Source: Acidobacteriota bacterium (GTDB lineage: Bacteria > Acidobacteriota > Vicinamibacteria > Vicinamibacterales > UBA8438). From it: a stretch of 64,000 nucleotides of DNA. Under the pieces are notes generated by a model. The model did not search any database, was not told the origin of the DNA, and saw only the letters and a program-made list of their open reading frames with translations. The position numbers and the translations under genes are program-made. Position 1 is the stretch's first letter. Each line of letters opens with the position of its first letter. Shown one piece after another: positions 41,808 to 50,706 of this stretch. The stretch lies in NCBI GenBank assembly GCA_009861545.1, contig VXME01000046.1:20366-84365 (forward strand). Direction: 5' to 3'.

Positions 41808-43079
41808 GTGCTCAGAATCGCCCTGGTCGGATTCGGGACGGTCGGGCGGTCGGTGGCGCGCATTCTGTGGGAGGGCGAGGAACGCCCGCTGATCCTGGCG
41901 CACATCTGCAACCGTCACGTCGAACGCAAGATCGTCGACTGGGCGCCGGACACGGTGGCCTGGACGTCCGACTTCGGCGACGTGCTGCGGTCCGACGCGG
42001 ACGTCGTCGTCGAGCTCATCGGCGGCCTGGAGCCGGCCGGCGACTGGATCCGACAGGCGCTGGAGGCGGGCAAGTCGGTCGTCACCGCCAACAAGCAGGT
42101 CATGGCTCACGTCGGAGCCGATCTTATGCGGATGGCGGCGGAGCGGCAGCGGCATCTGCTGTTCGAAGCGGCCGTCGCGGGAGGCATTCCCATCATCCGG
42201 GCAGTGCGGGAAGGCCTGGCCGGCGACCGGCTGCGACGGGTGCTGGGCGTGCTCAACGGCACCTGCAACTACATGCTGACGCGCATGGAGGCGGGGCAGG
42301 TCTCGTTCGACGATGCGTTGCGGGAGGCGCAGGAGCAGGGGTACGCCGAGGCCGATCCGACGGCGGACATCGACGGCGGCGACGCGCAGGCGAAGCTGGC
42401 GATTCTCTCCGCGGTGGGCCTCGGGCGGCAGGTGGCGGCCGGGGCGATTCCGCTGCGCTCCATACGCCCGGTCGAGCCGGTGGACTTCAACTACGCGCGG
42501 CGGCTCGGTTGCACGATTCGGCAGGTGTCGCGGGCCGAGGCGTCGCCGGGAGCCGGAGGAGACGTCACCGCCTCCGTGCAGCCGATGCTGGTGCCGCTGA
42601 CGTCGCCGCTCGCGCGCGCCGAGGGAAGCCAGAACGTGGTGATCGTCGAAGGGACGCACGGCGGCGAGACCGCGTTTCGCGGGTTCGGCGCGGGCGGTGA
42701 TCCGACCGCGGTGGCGATTGTCTCCGACCTCGAGGCGATTGCCCGGACGGGGGTCGCCGCGCCCCGGTCCTGGCGACCGCCGGCGGCAGCGCAGGTCGAG
42801 CCCGATTTCGAGGCGCCGCAGTACCTGCGCTTCGTCATCGTGGACCGGCCCGGTATCATTGCCTCACTTGCCAGCGTGTTCTGGCGGCACGGACTCAACA
42901 TCGATTCGGTACTGCAGGAGCCGGACTGGCCGAAGTCGGCACTGCCTTTCGTCGTGACCCTCGAGCCGTGCAGCTCCCGAGCCGTGCAGGCCGCGCTGGC
43001 GGAGATCGGGGCGTTCGACTTCCATGCGCGGGCGCCGGTCTGGATGCCGATTCTGCCACGCGGAGAACGCAGCTCATGA
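41808..43079 (+). CDS. hom: Homoserine dehydrogenase with C-terminal ACT domain
   Basis: 423 residues. It reduces aspartate semialdehyde to homoserine, the branch leading to Thr, Met and Ile. Rossmann start LRIALVGFGTVGRSVARIL; VVTANKQVMAHVG; catalytic-domain motifs FEAAVAGGIPIIRAVREGL, RRVLGVLNGTCNYMLTRME and GYAEADPTADIDGGDAQAKL; the C-terminal ACT domain (YLRFVIVDRPGIIASLASVF) allows feedback inhibition. GTG at 41808 is chosen with AGGA just upstream; an ATG at 41724 in frame would place the terminator hairpin inside the gene, which is unlikely. It is the first gene of hom-thrC-TIGR00300-lysC. Confidence 0.94.
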   Translation: MLRIALVGFGTVGRSVARILWEGEERPLILAHICNRHVERKIVDWAPDTVAWTSDFGDVLRSDADVVVELIGGLEPAGDWIRQALEAGKSVVTANKQVMAHVGADLMRMAAERQRHLLFEAAVAGGIPIIRAVREGLAGDRLRRVLGVLNGTCNYMLTRMEAGQVSFDDALREAQEQGYAEADPTADIDGGDAQAKLAILSAVGLGRQVAAGAIPLRSIRPVEPVDFNYARRLGCTIRQVSRAEASPGAGGDVTASVQPMLVPLTSPLARAEGSQNVVIVEGTHGGETAFRGFGAGGDPTAVAIVSDLEAIARTGVAAPRSWRPPAAAQVEPDFEAPQYLRFVIVDRPGIIASLASVFWRHGLNIDSVLQEPDWPKSALPFVVTLEPCSSRAVQAALAEIGAFDFHARAPVWMPILPRGERSS

Positions 43080-44332
43080 GCTACCTCACCGGACTTCGAT
43101 GCTCACTGTGCCAGGCCACTTTTCCGGCCGAGGCGCTCTACGTCTGCGACCAGTGCCTCGGGCCGCTCGAGGTGACGTACGACCGCGACGCCGTCCGCCG
43201 CGCCGTTTCGCGCGAAAGCATCGCCTCCCGGCCTCCCAACCTGTGGCGCTACCGGGAGTTCCTGCCGATCGACGGCGAGCCGCGGACCGGGTTGACCTCC
43301 GGGTTCACGCCGCTGATTCGGGCGGACCGGCTGGCCGCCGCGCTCGGCATGCGCGAGCTCTACGTGAAGGACGACTCCGTCAATCATCCGACGCTGTCGT
43401 ACAAGGATCGCGTCGTGCCCGTCGCGGCGACGCGCGCCTGCGAGCTCGGATTCGGCGTCTTCGGATGCGCGTCGACCGGCAACCTGGCCAACAGCGTGGC
43501 CGCCCACGCGGCCCGACTGGGCCTCGACTGCTACGTCTTCATTCCACGGACTCTCGAGCCCGGAAAGATTCTCGGATCCGCCGTCAGCGGCCCGCACGTC
43601 GTCGCCATCGACGGCAACTACGACGACGTCAACCGCCTCTGCACCCAGGTCGGCGAGCGCTACGGCTGGGCGTTCGCGAACATCAACCTTAGGGCGTACT
43701 ACGCCGAGGGGGCGAAGACGTACGGGTTCGAGATCGTCGAGCAGCTCGGCTGGCGGTTCCCGCGCCATGTCGTCTGTCCCGTCGCCGGCGGCACGCTTCT
43801 CCCGCGTATCGCGCGCGGCTTCCACGATCTGCTCGACGCCGGCCTGGCGGACGGCGAGCCGCCGCGCATTCACGCGGCGCAGGCGGCAGGCTGCGCGCCG
43901 GTCATCCACGCGCTCGACGAGGGCCTCGACTATCCGGAGCCGGTGCGGCCGGACACCATCGCCAAGTCGATCGCCATCGGCAATCCCGCCGACGGGTTCC
44001 ACGTCCTGCGAACGGTGCGCGAATCGGGAGGCAGCGGGGCGGCGGCCACCGACGCCGAGATCGTCGACGCCATCGGCCTGCTGGCGCGGACCGAGGGCAT
44101 CTTCACGGAGCCGGCCGGCGGCACCACGCTGGCGGTCACGCGCAAGCTCGTCGAGCAGGGGGCGATTCCGCGCGACGAGAGCACCGTGGTCTGCATCACC
44201 GGGAACGGCTACAAGACGGCCGACGTCGTGGCGTCGTCCCTGGCCGCGCCAACCGCGCTCGGCCGTTCGCTGGCGGAGTTCGAAGCCTTCATGGCGGAAC
44301 GCCGGCAGGCCCATCAACCGGTGTCCGGCTGA
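43076..44332 (+). CDS. thrC: Threonine synthase
   Basis: 418 residues. PLP enzyme converting O-phosphohomoserine to threonine. An N-terminal rubredoxin-like zinc motif (GLRCSLCQATF ... YVCDQCLGPLEVTYD) marks the short bacterial/archaeal type. TSGFTPLIRADRLAAALG, the PLP lysine in HPTLSYKDRVV, GCASTGNLANSVAAHAARLG and EPAGGTTLAVTRKLV follow. ATG at 43076 overlaps the hom stop (ATGA). The next gene begins 2 bp after its stop. No homoserine kinase (thrB) gene lies in the operon. Confidence 0.94.
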   Translation: MSYLTGLRCSLCQATFPAEALYVCDQCLGPLEVTYDRDAVRRAVSRESIASRPPNLWRYREFLPIDGEPRTGLTSGFTPLIRADRLAAALGMRELYVKDDSVNHPTLSYKDRVVPVAATRACELGFGVFGCASTGNLANSVAAHAARLGLDCYVFIPRTLEPGKILGSAVSGPHVVAIDGNYDDVNRLCTQVGERYGWAFANINLRAYYAEGAKTYGFEIVEQLGWRFPRHVVCPVAGGTLLPRIARGFHDLLDAGLADGEPPRIHAAQAAGCAPVIHALDEGLDYPEPVRPDTIAKSIAIGNPADGFHVLRTVRESGGSGAAATDAEIVDAIGLLARTEGIFTEPAGGTTLAVTRKLVEQGAIPRDESTVVCITGNGYKTADVVASSLAAPTALGRSLAEFEAFMAERRQAHQPVSG

Positions 44333-44334
44333 CG

Positions 44335-45600
44335 ATGCCCCGGTCCGAGCGCAGCGAGATCGTCGAGGCGGAAGGCCACCTGGTCGATTCGCAGTTGCTG
44401 AACGCGATCTTCGACAAGGTGATCGAGCGGCGGGCGCGTTTCGACGTGCTGCGGTTCGACATCGGTCGCACGAACGACGAGTACTCCCATCTGAAGCTGA
44501 AGGTGACCGCCCCGGACGAGACCGTCCTGGCCGATCTGCTCGAGGACCTGATGCCCCTCGGCTGTCATCCGACGCCGGAGCGGGACGCCGTTCTCAAGCG
44601 ATCCGAGCAGAACGGATGCGTGCCCGACGACTTCTACTCGACGACCAACCACCGCACGTACGTGCGACACGGCGGGGCATGGCTGGAGGTCGAGGGCCAG
44701 CGCATGGACGCCGTCGTCGTGATCGAGGACGGCCGGCCGTCCTGCCGCAAGCTGCGCGACGTGGCGGCGGGGGATGCGGTCGTCTGCGGCGTCGGCGGCA
44801 TCCGGGTCTCTCCCGAGTTCCGCGAGCGCGATCGGCTGGGGTTCGCGTTCATGGTGAACGACGTGTCGACCGAGCGGCGCGTCGAGGTCAGCGTGGCCCG
44901 CGTGCTGGCGATGATGAAGGACGTCAAGCGCGAGGGCGGACGCATCGCCTTCGTCGCCGGCCCCGTGGTGGTCCACAGCGGCGGCGTGGCCTACTTCTGC
45001 GACCTCATCCGCCGCGGCCTCGTCGACGTGCTCCTGGCCGGGAACGCGCTCGCGGTCCACGACGCCGAGCACGCGTTGTTCGGCACGTCGCTCGGCATCG
45101 ATCTGAACGCGGGCACCGCGGTCGAGGAGGGCCACCGCAACCACATGCGCGCCATCAACGCCATCAACCGCGCCGGCGGCCTGCGGGCGGCGGTCGATCA
45201 CGGACTCCTGCGCTCGGGCATTCTCTACGAGGCGATTCGGCACGGCGTGGACTACGTGCTCGCGGGGAGCATCCGCGACGACGGTCCGCTGCGGGACACC
45301 GTCATGAACCTGATCGAGGCGCAGGATCGCTACGCGGAGGCGCTGCGCGACGTGAGCATGGTCGTGATGCTGTCGACCATGCTGCACAGCATCGGCGTCG
45401 GCAACATGCTGCCGTCCCACGTCCGGGTCGTTTGCGTGGACATCAACCCCGCTGTGGTGACCAAGCTCGCGGATCGCGGATCGTCCCAGACGGCCGGCAT
45501 CGTGACCGACGTCGGTCTCTTCCTGCACCAGTTGACGGCGCAGCTCGATGCTGCGGCCGGCGCGCCCGCCCCGCCGGGCGCCGGGGAAGCGCAACGATGA
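44335..45600 (+). CDS. TIGR00300/LOR-SDH-family protein, ornithine cyclodeaminase-like
   Basis: 421 residues. It belongs to the LOR/SDH conserved-region family (TIGR00300): EIVEAEGHLVDSQLLNAIFD, YSHLKLKVTA, EQNGCVPDDFYSTTNHRTYV, FVAGPVVVHSGGVAYFCDLI, LAGNALAVHDAEHALFGTSL and VDINPAVVTKLADRGSSQTA. Archaeal and cyanobacterial members, for example the C-terminal half of AgrE/ArgZ, act as an NAD-dependent ornithine cyclodeaminase giving proline. Here it is inserted between thrC and lysC, with an ATGA overlap into lysC, so a role in amino-acid flux coupling is implied but its reaction in this host is unproven. Confidence 0.85.
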   Translation: MPRSERSEIVEAEGHLVDSQLLNAIFDKVIERRARFDVLRFDIGRTNDEYSHLKLKVTAPDETVLADLLEDLMPLGCHPTPERDAVLKRSEQNGCVPDDFYSTTNHRTYVRHGGAWLEVEGQRMDAVVVIEDGRPSCRKLRDVAAGDAVVCGVGGIRVSPEFRERDRLGFAFMVNDVSTERRVEVSVARVLAMMKDVKREGGRIAFVAGPVVVHSGGVAYFCDLIRRGLVDVLLAGNALAVHDAEHALFGTSLGIDLNAGTAVEEGHRNHMRAINAINRAGGLRAAVDHGLLRSGILYEAIRHGVDYVLAGSIRDDGPLRDTVMNLIEAQDRYAEALRDVSMVVMLSTMLHSIGVGNMLPSHVRVVCVDINPAVVTKLADRGSSQTAGIVTDVGLFLHQLTAQLDAAAGAPAPPGAGEAQR

Positions 45601-46865
45601 CGGTCCCGGACGGCGCGGCGCCCATCGTGGTCCAGAAGTACGGCGGCACCTCCGTTGCAACCGCCGAGCGCATCCGCGCGATCGCCGAGCGCGTAGCCCT
45701 TGCCCGGCGCGACAGCCCACGGCTGGTCGTCGTCCTGTCCGCGATGGGCAAGACGACGGACGGGCTGGTGGCGCTCGCCCACGAGGTCTCCGACGACCCG
45801 CGGGGCCGAGAGATGGATCTGCTGCTGGCCACGGGCGAGCAGGTCTCCGTTTCGCTGCTCGGCCTCGCCCTGCAGCACAGGGGGATTCCGGTGATCTCCC
45901 TGACCGCCCCGCAGTGCGGAATCCGGACCGACGACGCCTTCAATATCGCCCGCATCGAGTCCATCGACACGCGGCGTATCCTCGCGGAGCTGGACCGGAA
46001 GCGGGTGGTGATCATCACCGGATTTCAGGGCATGACCCGGGATCACGAGGTCACCACGCTCGGCCGCGGCGGGAGCGACATCACCGGCGCGGCGGTGGCG
46101 GCGGCCCTCGGCGCCAGCGTGTGCGAGATCTGCACCGATGTCGACGGCGTGCTCTCGGCCGACCCGCGAAAGGTGCCGCACACGCTGCAGTGGCGGGAGA
46201 TCAGCTACGAGGAAGCGATAGAGATGGCGTCGAGCGGCGCCAAGGTGCTGCACCCGCGGGCGGCCGAGGTGTGCATGGCGTACCGAATCCCGATCCACGT
46301 ACGGTCCAGCTTCCACGACGGCGAGGGCACGTGGATCCGCGGAGGCGACGAGATGGTGATGGAGCAGGCGGCGGTGGTCGGCGTCAGCAGCGACAGGAAG
46401 ATCGCCAAGGTCACGCTGATCGACGTGCCGGATCGTCCCGGACTGGCCGCGGAGGTGTTCCGCGACCTCGCGGCCAGGGCGATCAGTGTGCGGCTGGTCA
46501 TTCAGGGAGCGAGCGCCGAGGGGCTCGGCCGTATCACCTTCGTGCTCGACGACGAGTACGTCGAGGGCGCCACACAGCTCGTCGACGACTGGAAGTCGCG
46601 CGGTCTGGCGACCGCGGGAGCCGTCGACCGCGACGTTGCCAAGGTCTCGATCGTCGGATCGCGCCTCGCGTCGACCCCGGGCCTGGCCGCCCGCATGTTC
46701 GCGGTGCTGGCCCGCAAGGGCATCAACATCGACTGCATCAGCTCGTCGGAGATGAAGATCGCCTGCGTGATCGCGGACGCGCACGTCGACGAGGCGGTGC
46801 GCGCCGTCCACGACGAGTTCTTCCCCGAGGGTACCGCCCCGCAGGCGGAACGACCGTCGCGCTAA
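45597..46865 (+). CDS. lysC: Aspartate kinase with two ACT domains
   Basis: 422 residues. It phosphorylates aspartate, the first step to Lys, Thr, Met and DAP. The kinase domain (1-~255) has VVQKYGGTSVATAERIRAIA, VVVLSAMGKTTDGLVALAHE, ITGFQGMTRDHEVTTLGRGG, ICTDVDGVLSADPR and YEEAIEMASSGAKVLHPRAA; two ACT domains follow (VTLIDVPDRPGLAAEVFRDL and VSIVGSRLASTPGLAARMFA), allowing feedback by lysine/threonine. The start overlaps the upstream stop (ATGA). Its TAA overlaps the stop of the convergent monooxygenase-like gene, leaving no room for a terminator. Confidence 0.96.
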   Translation: MTVPDGAAPIVVQKYGGTSVATAERIRAIAERVALARRDSPRLVVVLSAMGKTTDGLVALAHEVSDDPRGREMDLLLATGEQVSVSLLGLALQHRGIPVISLTAPQCGIRTDDAFNIARIESIDTRRILAELDRKRVVIITGFQGMTRDHEVTTLGRGGSDITGAAVAAALGASVCEICTDVDGVLSADPRKVPHTLQWREISYEEAIEMASSGAKVLHPRAAEVCMAYRIPIHVRSSFHDGEGTWIRGGDEMVMEQAAVVGVSSDRKIAKVTLIDVPDRPGLAAEVFRDLAARAISVRLVIQGASAEGLGRITFVLDDEYVEGATQLVDDWKSRGLATAGAVDRDVAKVSIVGSRLASTPGLAARMFAVLARKGINIDCISSSEMKIACVIADAHVDEAVRAVHDEFFPEGTAPQAERPSR

Positions 46866-48109
46866 TTGGCCAGGGCCTCGTCGGCCGCGTAGTCGACGAC
46901 CAGTCTGATCGGTGCCGACGGATCCGCGCCGAACAGGGAGGGTCCCGGCGTGTGGTCCGCCCCCGGATGCAGAATCGCGTTGACCTCGATCGTCGACCCG
47001 GCCGGCAGGTAGATCGGCTCGTCGAACCAGTAGCGGGTCGGCCACGCCGTGTCCGGCTCGCGCAGGAAGAGCATCGGCACCCGTGTCCCGGCCGGCGTCA
47101 CCGCCACTACCTGCACGTCCTTGGCTTCGATGGCGACCTCCGGCAGAACGGCAAGCGCGCTGATGTCGGTGTCCACTTCCTGGGTGAAGGTCAGGGTCAG
47201 AGCGCTCGCGCGCTCCGGCGACGACAGGAGCATCGACTCGACCGCCCGGTCGCCCTCGTCACCGACGTAGAGCCCGATGCGGCTCTGGTCCGCGAACTCC
47301 TCGCCCTCGGTGATCCAGGTCTTCTTGTAGTGCACTCGCGCCACGATGTCGGCGCTCGCCGGCAGCGTGCGCGCGGCGCCGTCCTGTCGTACGCTCGGCC
47401 GCCCCGGCGACCAGAGCGCCAGGGGCGCGGTGGTGGGGAAGTCGCGTCCCTCCGCCTCTCCGAATCCCGGCCCGTCGTCCTCGGCGTCCAGCGCGCGCGC
47501 GGTCCCGGTCGCATCGATGTAGATCGCGACGTCGCGGACGATCGCGGCGGCCCCCGGCATCACGTCGGCGCCGGTCACGAACCGTTCCTCGGTCGTCCCG
47601 CTCGGCAGCACGAAGTAGCGGACCGCCTCGTTCGTGCTCCAGTCGAGCGTGAACGGCTCCGCCATTCGCAACTCGATGGCGGGTGCGCCCAGCGGCCACT
47701 CCTCGGGCTCTCCCGGCGGCGCCGGGCTCTGCGCGCGCGGGCCCTGCGGGTAGCCGCCGCTGGACCACTCGAGGATCATGTCCATCTCGTGCGCCGGCAG
47801 CGCGTGCCCGTTCCGGAAATCGCCGAACCCGTCCTCCGCCTTCCACGGCGGCATCCGCAGCCCGAGCACCTCCTCGCGGATGGACTGGGCCCAGGGATAG
47901 GCGCTGCGGTAGGTCACCAGTGACATCGGGGCGATACCCCCGTCGCGATGGCAGGATCCGCAGTTGTCGCGGAAGATCGGAAACAGGTGCTCGTTGTAGT
48001 TCCACCGCGAGGCGATCGGCGTGTGGGTCTGTGTCTCCTCGATCTGCCCGCCGACCGCGACGAGCGCCACGGCTGCGCCCAGACACCAGCGAACGTACCT
48101 CGTGCTCAT
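46862..48109 (-). CDS. Secreted cytochrome c / peptidylglycine-monooxygenase-like protein
   Basis: 415 residues. Signal sequence at the start (CLGAAVALVAVGG). One haem c site, C50-G-S-C53-H54 in NCGSCHRDGGIAPMSLVTY, heads a cytochrome c domain typical of acidobacterial cytochrome/monooxygenase-like proteins (LRMPPWKAED, HALPAHEMDMILEWSSGGYP). Residues ~190-415 form a beta-rich domain recalling copper type II ascorbate-dependent monooxygenases (ADIVARVHYKKTWITEGEEF, PAGSTIEVNAILHPGADHTP), though the full His/Met copper set is not confirmed. ATG at 48109 is preferred because AGGGAG lies nine bases upstream; ATG at 48118 is the alternative. It follows the DUF3347-like gene on the same strand, 103 bp later. 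Confidence 0.75.
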   Translation of the reverse strand: MSTRYVRWCLGAAVALVAVGGQIEETQTHTPIASRWNYNEHLFPIFRDNCGSCHRDGGIAPMSLVTYRSAYPWAQSIREEVLGLRMPPWKAEDGFGDFRNGHALPAHEMDMILEWSSGGYPQGPRAQSPAPPGEPEEWPLGAPAIELRMAEPFTLDWSTNEAVRYFVLPSGTTEERFVTGADVMPGAAAIVRDVAIYIDATGTARALDAEDDGPGFGEAEGRDFPTTAPLALWSPGRPSVRQDGAARTLPASADIVARVHYKKTWITEGEEFADQSRIGLYVGDEGDRAVESMLLSSPERASALTLTFTQEVDTDISALAVLPEVAIEAKDVQVVAVTPAGTRVPMLFLREPDTAWPTRYWFDEPIYLPAGSTIEVNAILHPGADHTPGPSLFGADPSAPIRLVVDYAADEALAN

Positions 48110-48212
48110 CTCTACCATCTCCCTGGTCGGTCCGGCGCGGCCGACCGCGGGCCCCGCGGGCAAGCGGCGGCGCGCCGCACCACGCGCCGGACCTCGAACC
48201 CTCGCGTAGCTG

Positions 48213-49442
48213 CTACCGCGCGGCTGCGCCGTCGTACACCTGGTTGATCCCGCGCACGGCTTCGCTGAAGACGTCGTGCGCCTCGCTCACCTGCTGCTTG
48301 TTGCCGAGGTCGCCGTACCAGTCCAGAAGCCACGCCGACCGCACGAGGCTGCGCACCGCGATGCGCACCTGATTGCGGCCTTCGGCCGGCAGCGCCTCGG
48401 CGCGTTGGTCGAGCGCCAGCGCCAGCTCCTTGGATTGCAGGGCGGGAATGAAGATCTCCGTGAAGCGGCCCTCCGCTACGAGCCGGGCGATCTCGTCGTT
48501 GCGGGCGTCGATGCCGCTGACGATGTCTCGCGTGGCCTCCGGAATCCGGGGGCGAATCCGCTCGGCGAGCGGCAGCGTGGCCGGGACGTCGGTCGGCACG
48601 GGAACGGTCAGGACGGGCGCATCCGACGTCAGCTCCGTGAAGATGAAGTCGAACCGATCTTCGGGATAGTCCTCGACCATGCGGATCTTGGCGATGAAGT
48701 CGGTGGGCAGCGGCTGATCGCCGACCTCCGCTTCGAGGTACGCGCCATCGGGAGAGGGAAGCAGAAACGCCGACTCCAGCTCGATGAACTCGTCGGTCGC
48801 CGGGTCGTAGTCCTCCTGCAGCACCACACGCCCCATCCACATGGTCACGTCGACCGGCTCGCGGTAGTTGTCGGTCGCGTAGAGGCGGAAAATGCCCGGC
48901 TCCGGGTACGTCCCCTCGATGTGGTGGAAGCTGTCCGGGGCCATGAAGACGCGCCCGCCGTGCCGCGGGCTGTGGTCCATGTGGGCCCCCGGCGCCGCGT
49001 CGACGACGCCGCAGGTCAGCATCATCGAGCCGTAGTACGGGTTGCGCACCGGGCCGTCGACCTGCACCCAGTTCGATCCGCCGTCGTACATCGGGCAGTA
49101 GGCCCGCGCGTAGCCGGCCGGAAGGTCCATCCCGGCGAGCAGCTCGGACAACGGCTTGAACGCACTCCGCATGGATTCGATGTCCCCGGCGCCGGCCGCT
49201 GCCCGGGCCAGCGGCCCGACGACGCTGTCGGCGACGGCGATCAGATCGGCCAGCGCGCGCTGCGCCTCCTCGAAGTCGTCGTCGGCGAGCGCTTCCTGCG
49301 CGCGGACGTACTCGGCGACCTGCGTGCCGAAGTCCGCCTGCATGGCGGCGGTCGACGCCTGGGCCGGGTGGCGCCCGCCGGGCGCGACCAGCACGACGCC
49401 GAGCATGCCGGCGAGAACGGCAAGGTGCTTCACGTGAGACAT
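48213..49442 (-). CDS. Secreted DUF3347-like putative metal-binding protein
   Basis: 409 residues with a signal peptide (LAVLAGMLGVVLVA). Residues ~40-150 resemble DUF3347, a domain found on CusB-type metal efflux adaptors: RAYCPMYDGGSNWVQV (Cys116) and NPYYGSMMLTCGVV (Cys144). A histidine-rich stretch follows, HMDHSPRHGG and DSFHHIEG (His154-174), which could bind copper or zinc. The C-terminal ~200 residues are unrecognised and partly helical. The promoter is TTGCGC (49540-49535), 18 bases, TATAAT (49516-49511) on the minus strand. It is probably co-transcribed with the cytochrome/monooxygenase-like gene. Function is inferred as periplasmic metal handling, uncertain. Confidence 0.65.
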   Translation of the reverse strand: MSHVKHLAVLAGMLGVVLVAPGGRHPAQASTAAMQADFGTQVAEYVRAQEALADDDFEEAQRALADLIAVADSVVGPLARAAAGAGDIESMRSAFKPLSELLAGMDLPAGYARAYCPMYDGGSNWVQVDGPVRNPYYGSMMLTCGVVDAAPGAHMDHSPRHGGRVFMAPDSFHHIEGTYPEPGIFRLYATDNYREPVDVTMWMGRVVLQEDYDPATDEFIELESAFLLPSPDGAYLEAEVGDQPLPTDFIAKIRMVEDYPEDRFDFIFTELTSDAPVLTVPVPTDVPATLPLAERIRPRIPEATRDIVSGIDARNDEIARLVAEGRFTEIFIPALQSKELALALDQRAEALPAEGRNQVRIAVRSLVRSAWLLDWYGDLGNKQQVSEAHDVFSEAVRGINQVYDGAAAR

Positions 49443-49510
49443 TGGACCGATCCCCTGAGAATGCGTTGAACGTGCTGCGGCCATCGCTGTTCGAGACTTT
49501 GGAGCACTGC

Positions 49511-49540
49511 ATTATACAACCACCGACGCCCCGCGCGCAA
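49511..49540 (-). promoter_or_regulatory. promoter of the DUF3347-like gene
   Basis: On the minus strand TTGCGC (49540-49535) and a perfect TATAAT (49516-49511) are 18 bases apart. Transcription would start near 49504, about 60 bases before the ATG at 49442. Confidence 0.6.
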
Positions 49541-49609
49541 CGGCCGTTCGGCTGTAACCCGTTGTGCGGATTGGAGTAGTACGTATTCGCGGAAGTCCCC
49601 GCGAACGTT

Positions 49610-50572
49610 GTGCGGAGGTGTCGGCGCCGCCCCGGGCGTCGTGCGGTGGCGGCGCCCGCCAAGCCGTCCGATAGAGTGGACGTGGGCGGCGATCCGATAG
49701 ACGCGTACCTGAGCGATCTGAAGGCGGGGCGGCGCCTGGCCGCCAATACGCTGACCAGCTACGCCCGGGACCTCGTACTGCTGGGTGATTTCGCAGAGGC
49801 TCGCGACCTTCGCGTGAGCCGGCTGGGCCGGCGTGACCTGGAAGCCTTCGTTCGCGACCTGATGGGCTCCGGTCTCGCGCCGCGGTCGGTCGCCCGGGTC
49901 GTGGCCTGCGTACGGGGCTTCTACCGTTTCCTGCTGGCCGACGGGCAGGTGGCCTCGAACCCGGCCGACGACCTGCGCGCGCCGCGGTCGTGGCCCGCGC
50001 TGCCGAAGTTCCTGTCCACCGCCGACGTCGACGTGCTGCTGGAGCAGCCGGATGTCACCACCGCGGTCGGGGTTCGCGACCGGACGCTCATCGAGCTGCT
50101 GTATGCGACAGGCCTGCGGGTGTCCGAGCTGGTGTCGCTGCAACCCGAGAGCCTGCACCTCGATGCGGGCTATCTGACCTGCATGGGCAAGGGCAGCAGG
50201 GAGCGGCTCGTGCCGGTCGGCAGAGCCGCGGTCGAATGGCTTCGCCGTTACCTGGCGTCCGCCCGCCCGGCGCTCCTCGGCCCGCGGACGTCCGCCTGGG
50301 TCTTCGTCAATGCGCGCGGAGGAGTCCGACTCACCCGGGTCGGCTTCTGGAAGAAGCTCAAGCAGTACGCGCGCCAGGCCGGACTGCCGCGGGACCTGAG
50401 CCCGCACGTTCTGCGGCACTCGTTCGCGACGCACCTGCTCGAAAGGGGTGCGGATCTGCGCTCCATACAGACCCTCCTCGGACACGCCGATCTGTCCACC
50501 ACCCAGATCTACACGCACATCCTCGCGGCGCGCCTGAAGGCGGTCTACGACGAGTACCATCCGCGCTCGTGA
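49610..50572 (+). CDS. xerD: Tyrosine site-specific recombinase XerD/XerC
   Basis: 320 residues from the first GTG; XerD is normally ~298, so a later start is possible (in-frame GTG at 49646, 49676 or 49682, the last giving 296). Chromosome-dimer resolving recombinase. N-terminal SAM-like domain: [26 protein letters not shown] region; catalytic set: Arg in [15 protein letters not shown], Lys in [13 protein letters not shown], HxxR in [14 protein letters not shown], His in LLGHADLST, nucleophile Tyr in TTQIYTHI. The end [13 protein letters not shown] fits XerD. It is a housekeeping protein rather than an integrase: no att sites or mobile genes are nearby. Confidence 0.9.
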   Translation: MRRCRRRPGRRAVAAPAKPSDRVDVGGDPIDAYLSDLKAGRRLAANTLTSYARDLVLLGDFAEARDLRVSRLGRRDLEAFVRDLMGSGLAPRSVARVVACVRGFYRFLLADGQVASNPADDLRAPRSWPALPKFLSTADVDVLLEQPDVTTAVGVRDRTLIELLYATGLRVSELVSLQPESLHLDAGYLTCMGKGSRERLVPVGRAAVEWLRRYLASARPALLGPRTSAWVFVNARGGVRLTRVGFWKKLKQYARQAGLPRDLSPHVLRHSFATHLLERGADLRSIQTLLGHADLSTTQIYTHILAARLKAVYDEYHPRS

Positions 50573-50602
50573 TTGACCGGAACGCCGTTCCCTGGTTACT
50601 GT
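50573..50602 (+). promoter_or_regulatory. weak candidate promoter of metK
   Basis: TTGACC (50573-50578) begins right after the xerD stop, with TACTGT (50597-50602) 18 bases later. The -10 is poor. The 134-bp leader before metK has a small hairpin (GGGAC/GTCCC) but no SAM-riboswitch signature that I can recognise. Confidence 0.3.
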
Positions 50603-50706
50603 ATGCGGTTGGCGTGGGACATGCCGTCCCGAACCTGGAGGGCCGGACTCGGGCAGCCCGCCGTATCGACGCCGCACCAATCGCCGCGAAGGGAGATTCA
50701 CCGCAC

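Noticed and set aside
43767..45596. Long open frame upstream of and in phase with lysC
   Set aside because: Overlaps thrC and the TIGR00300 gene in a shifted frame; Arg/Ala/Pro-rich composition typical of GC-driven shadows.
49561..49617. att or dif-like site upstream of xerD (direct repeat GTTGTGCGGA and a hairpin TTCGCGG/CCGCGAA at 49586-49605)
   Set aside because: The repeat is only 10 bp, there is no dif-like dyad and there are no mobile genes, so it is more likely a leader structure or chance.
50573..50706. SAM riboswitch before metK
   Set aside because: The 134-base leader shows only a small hairpin; no SAM-I/II/IV core or terminator is recognisable.
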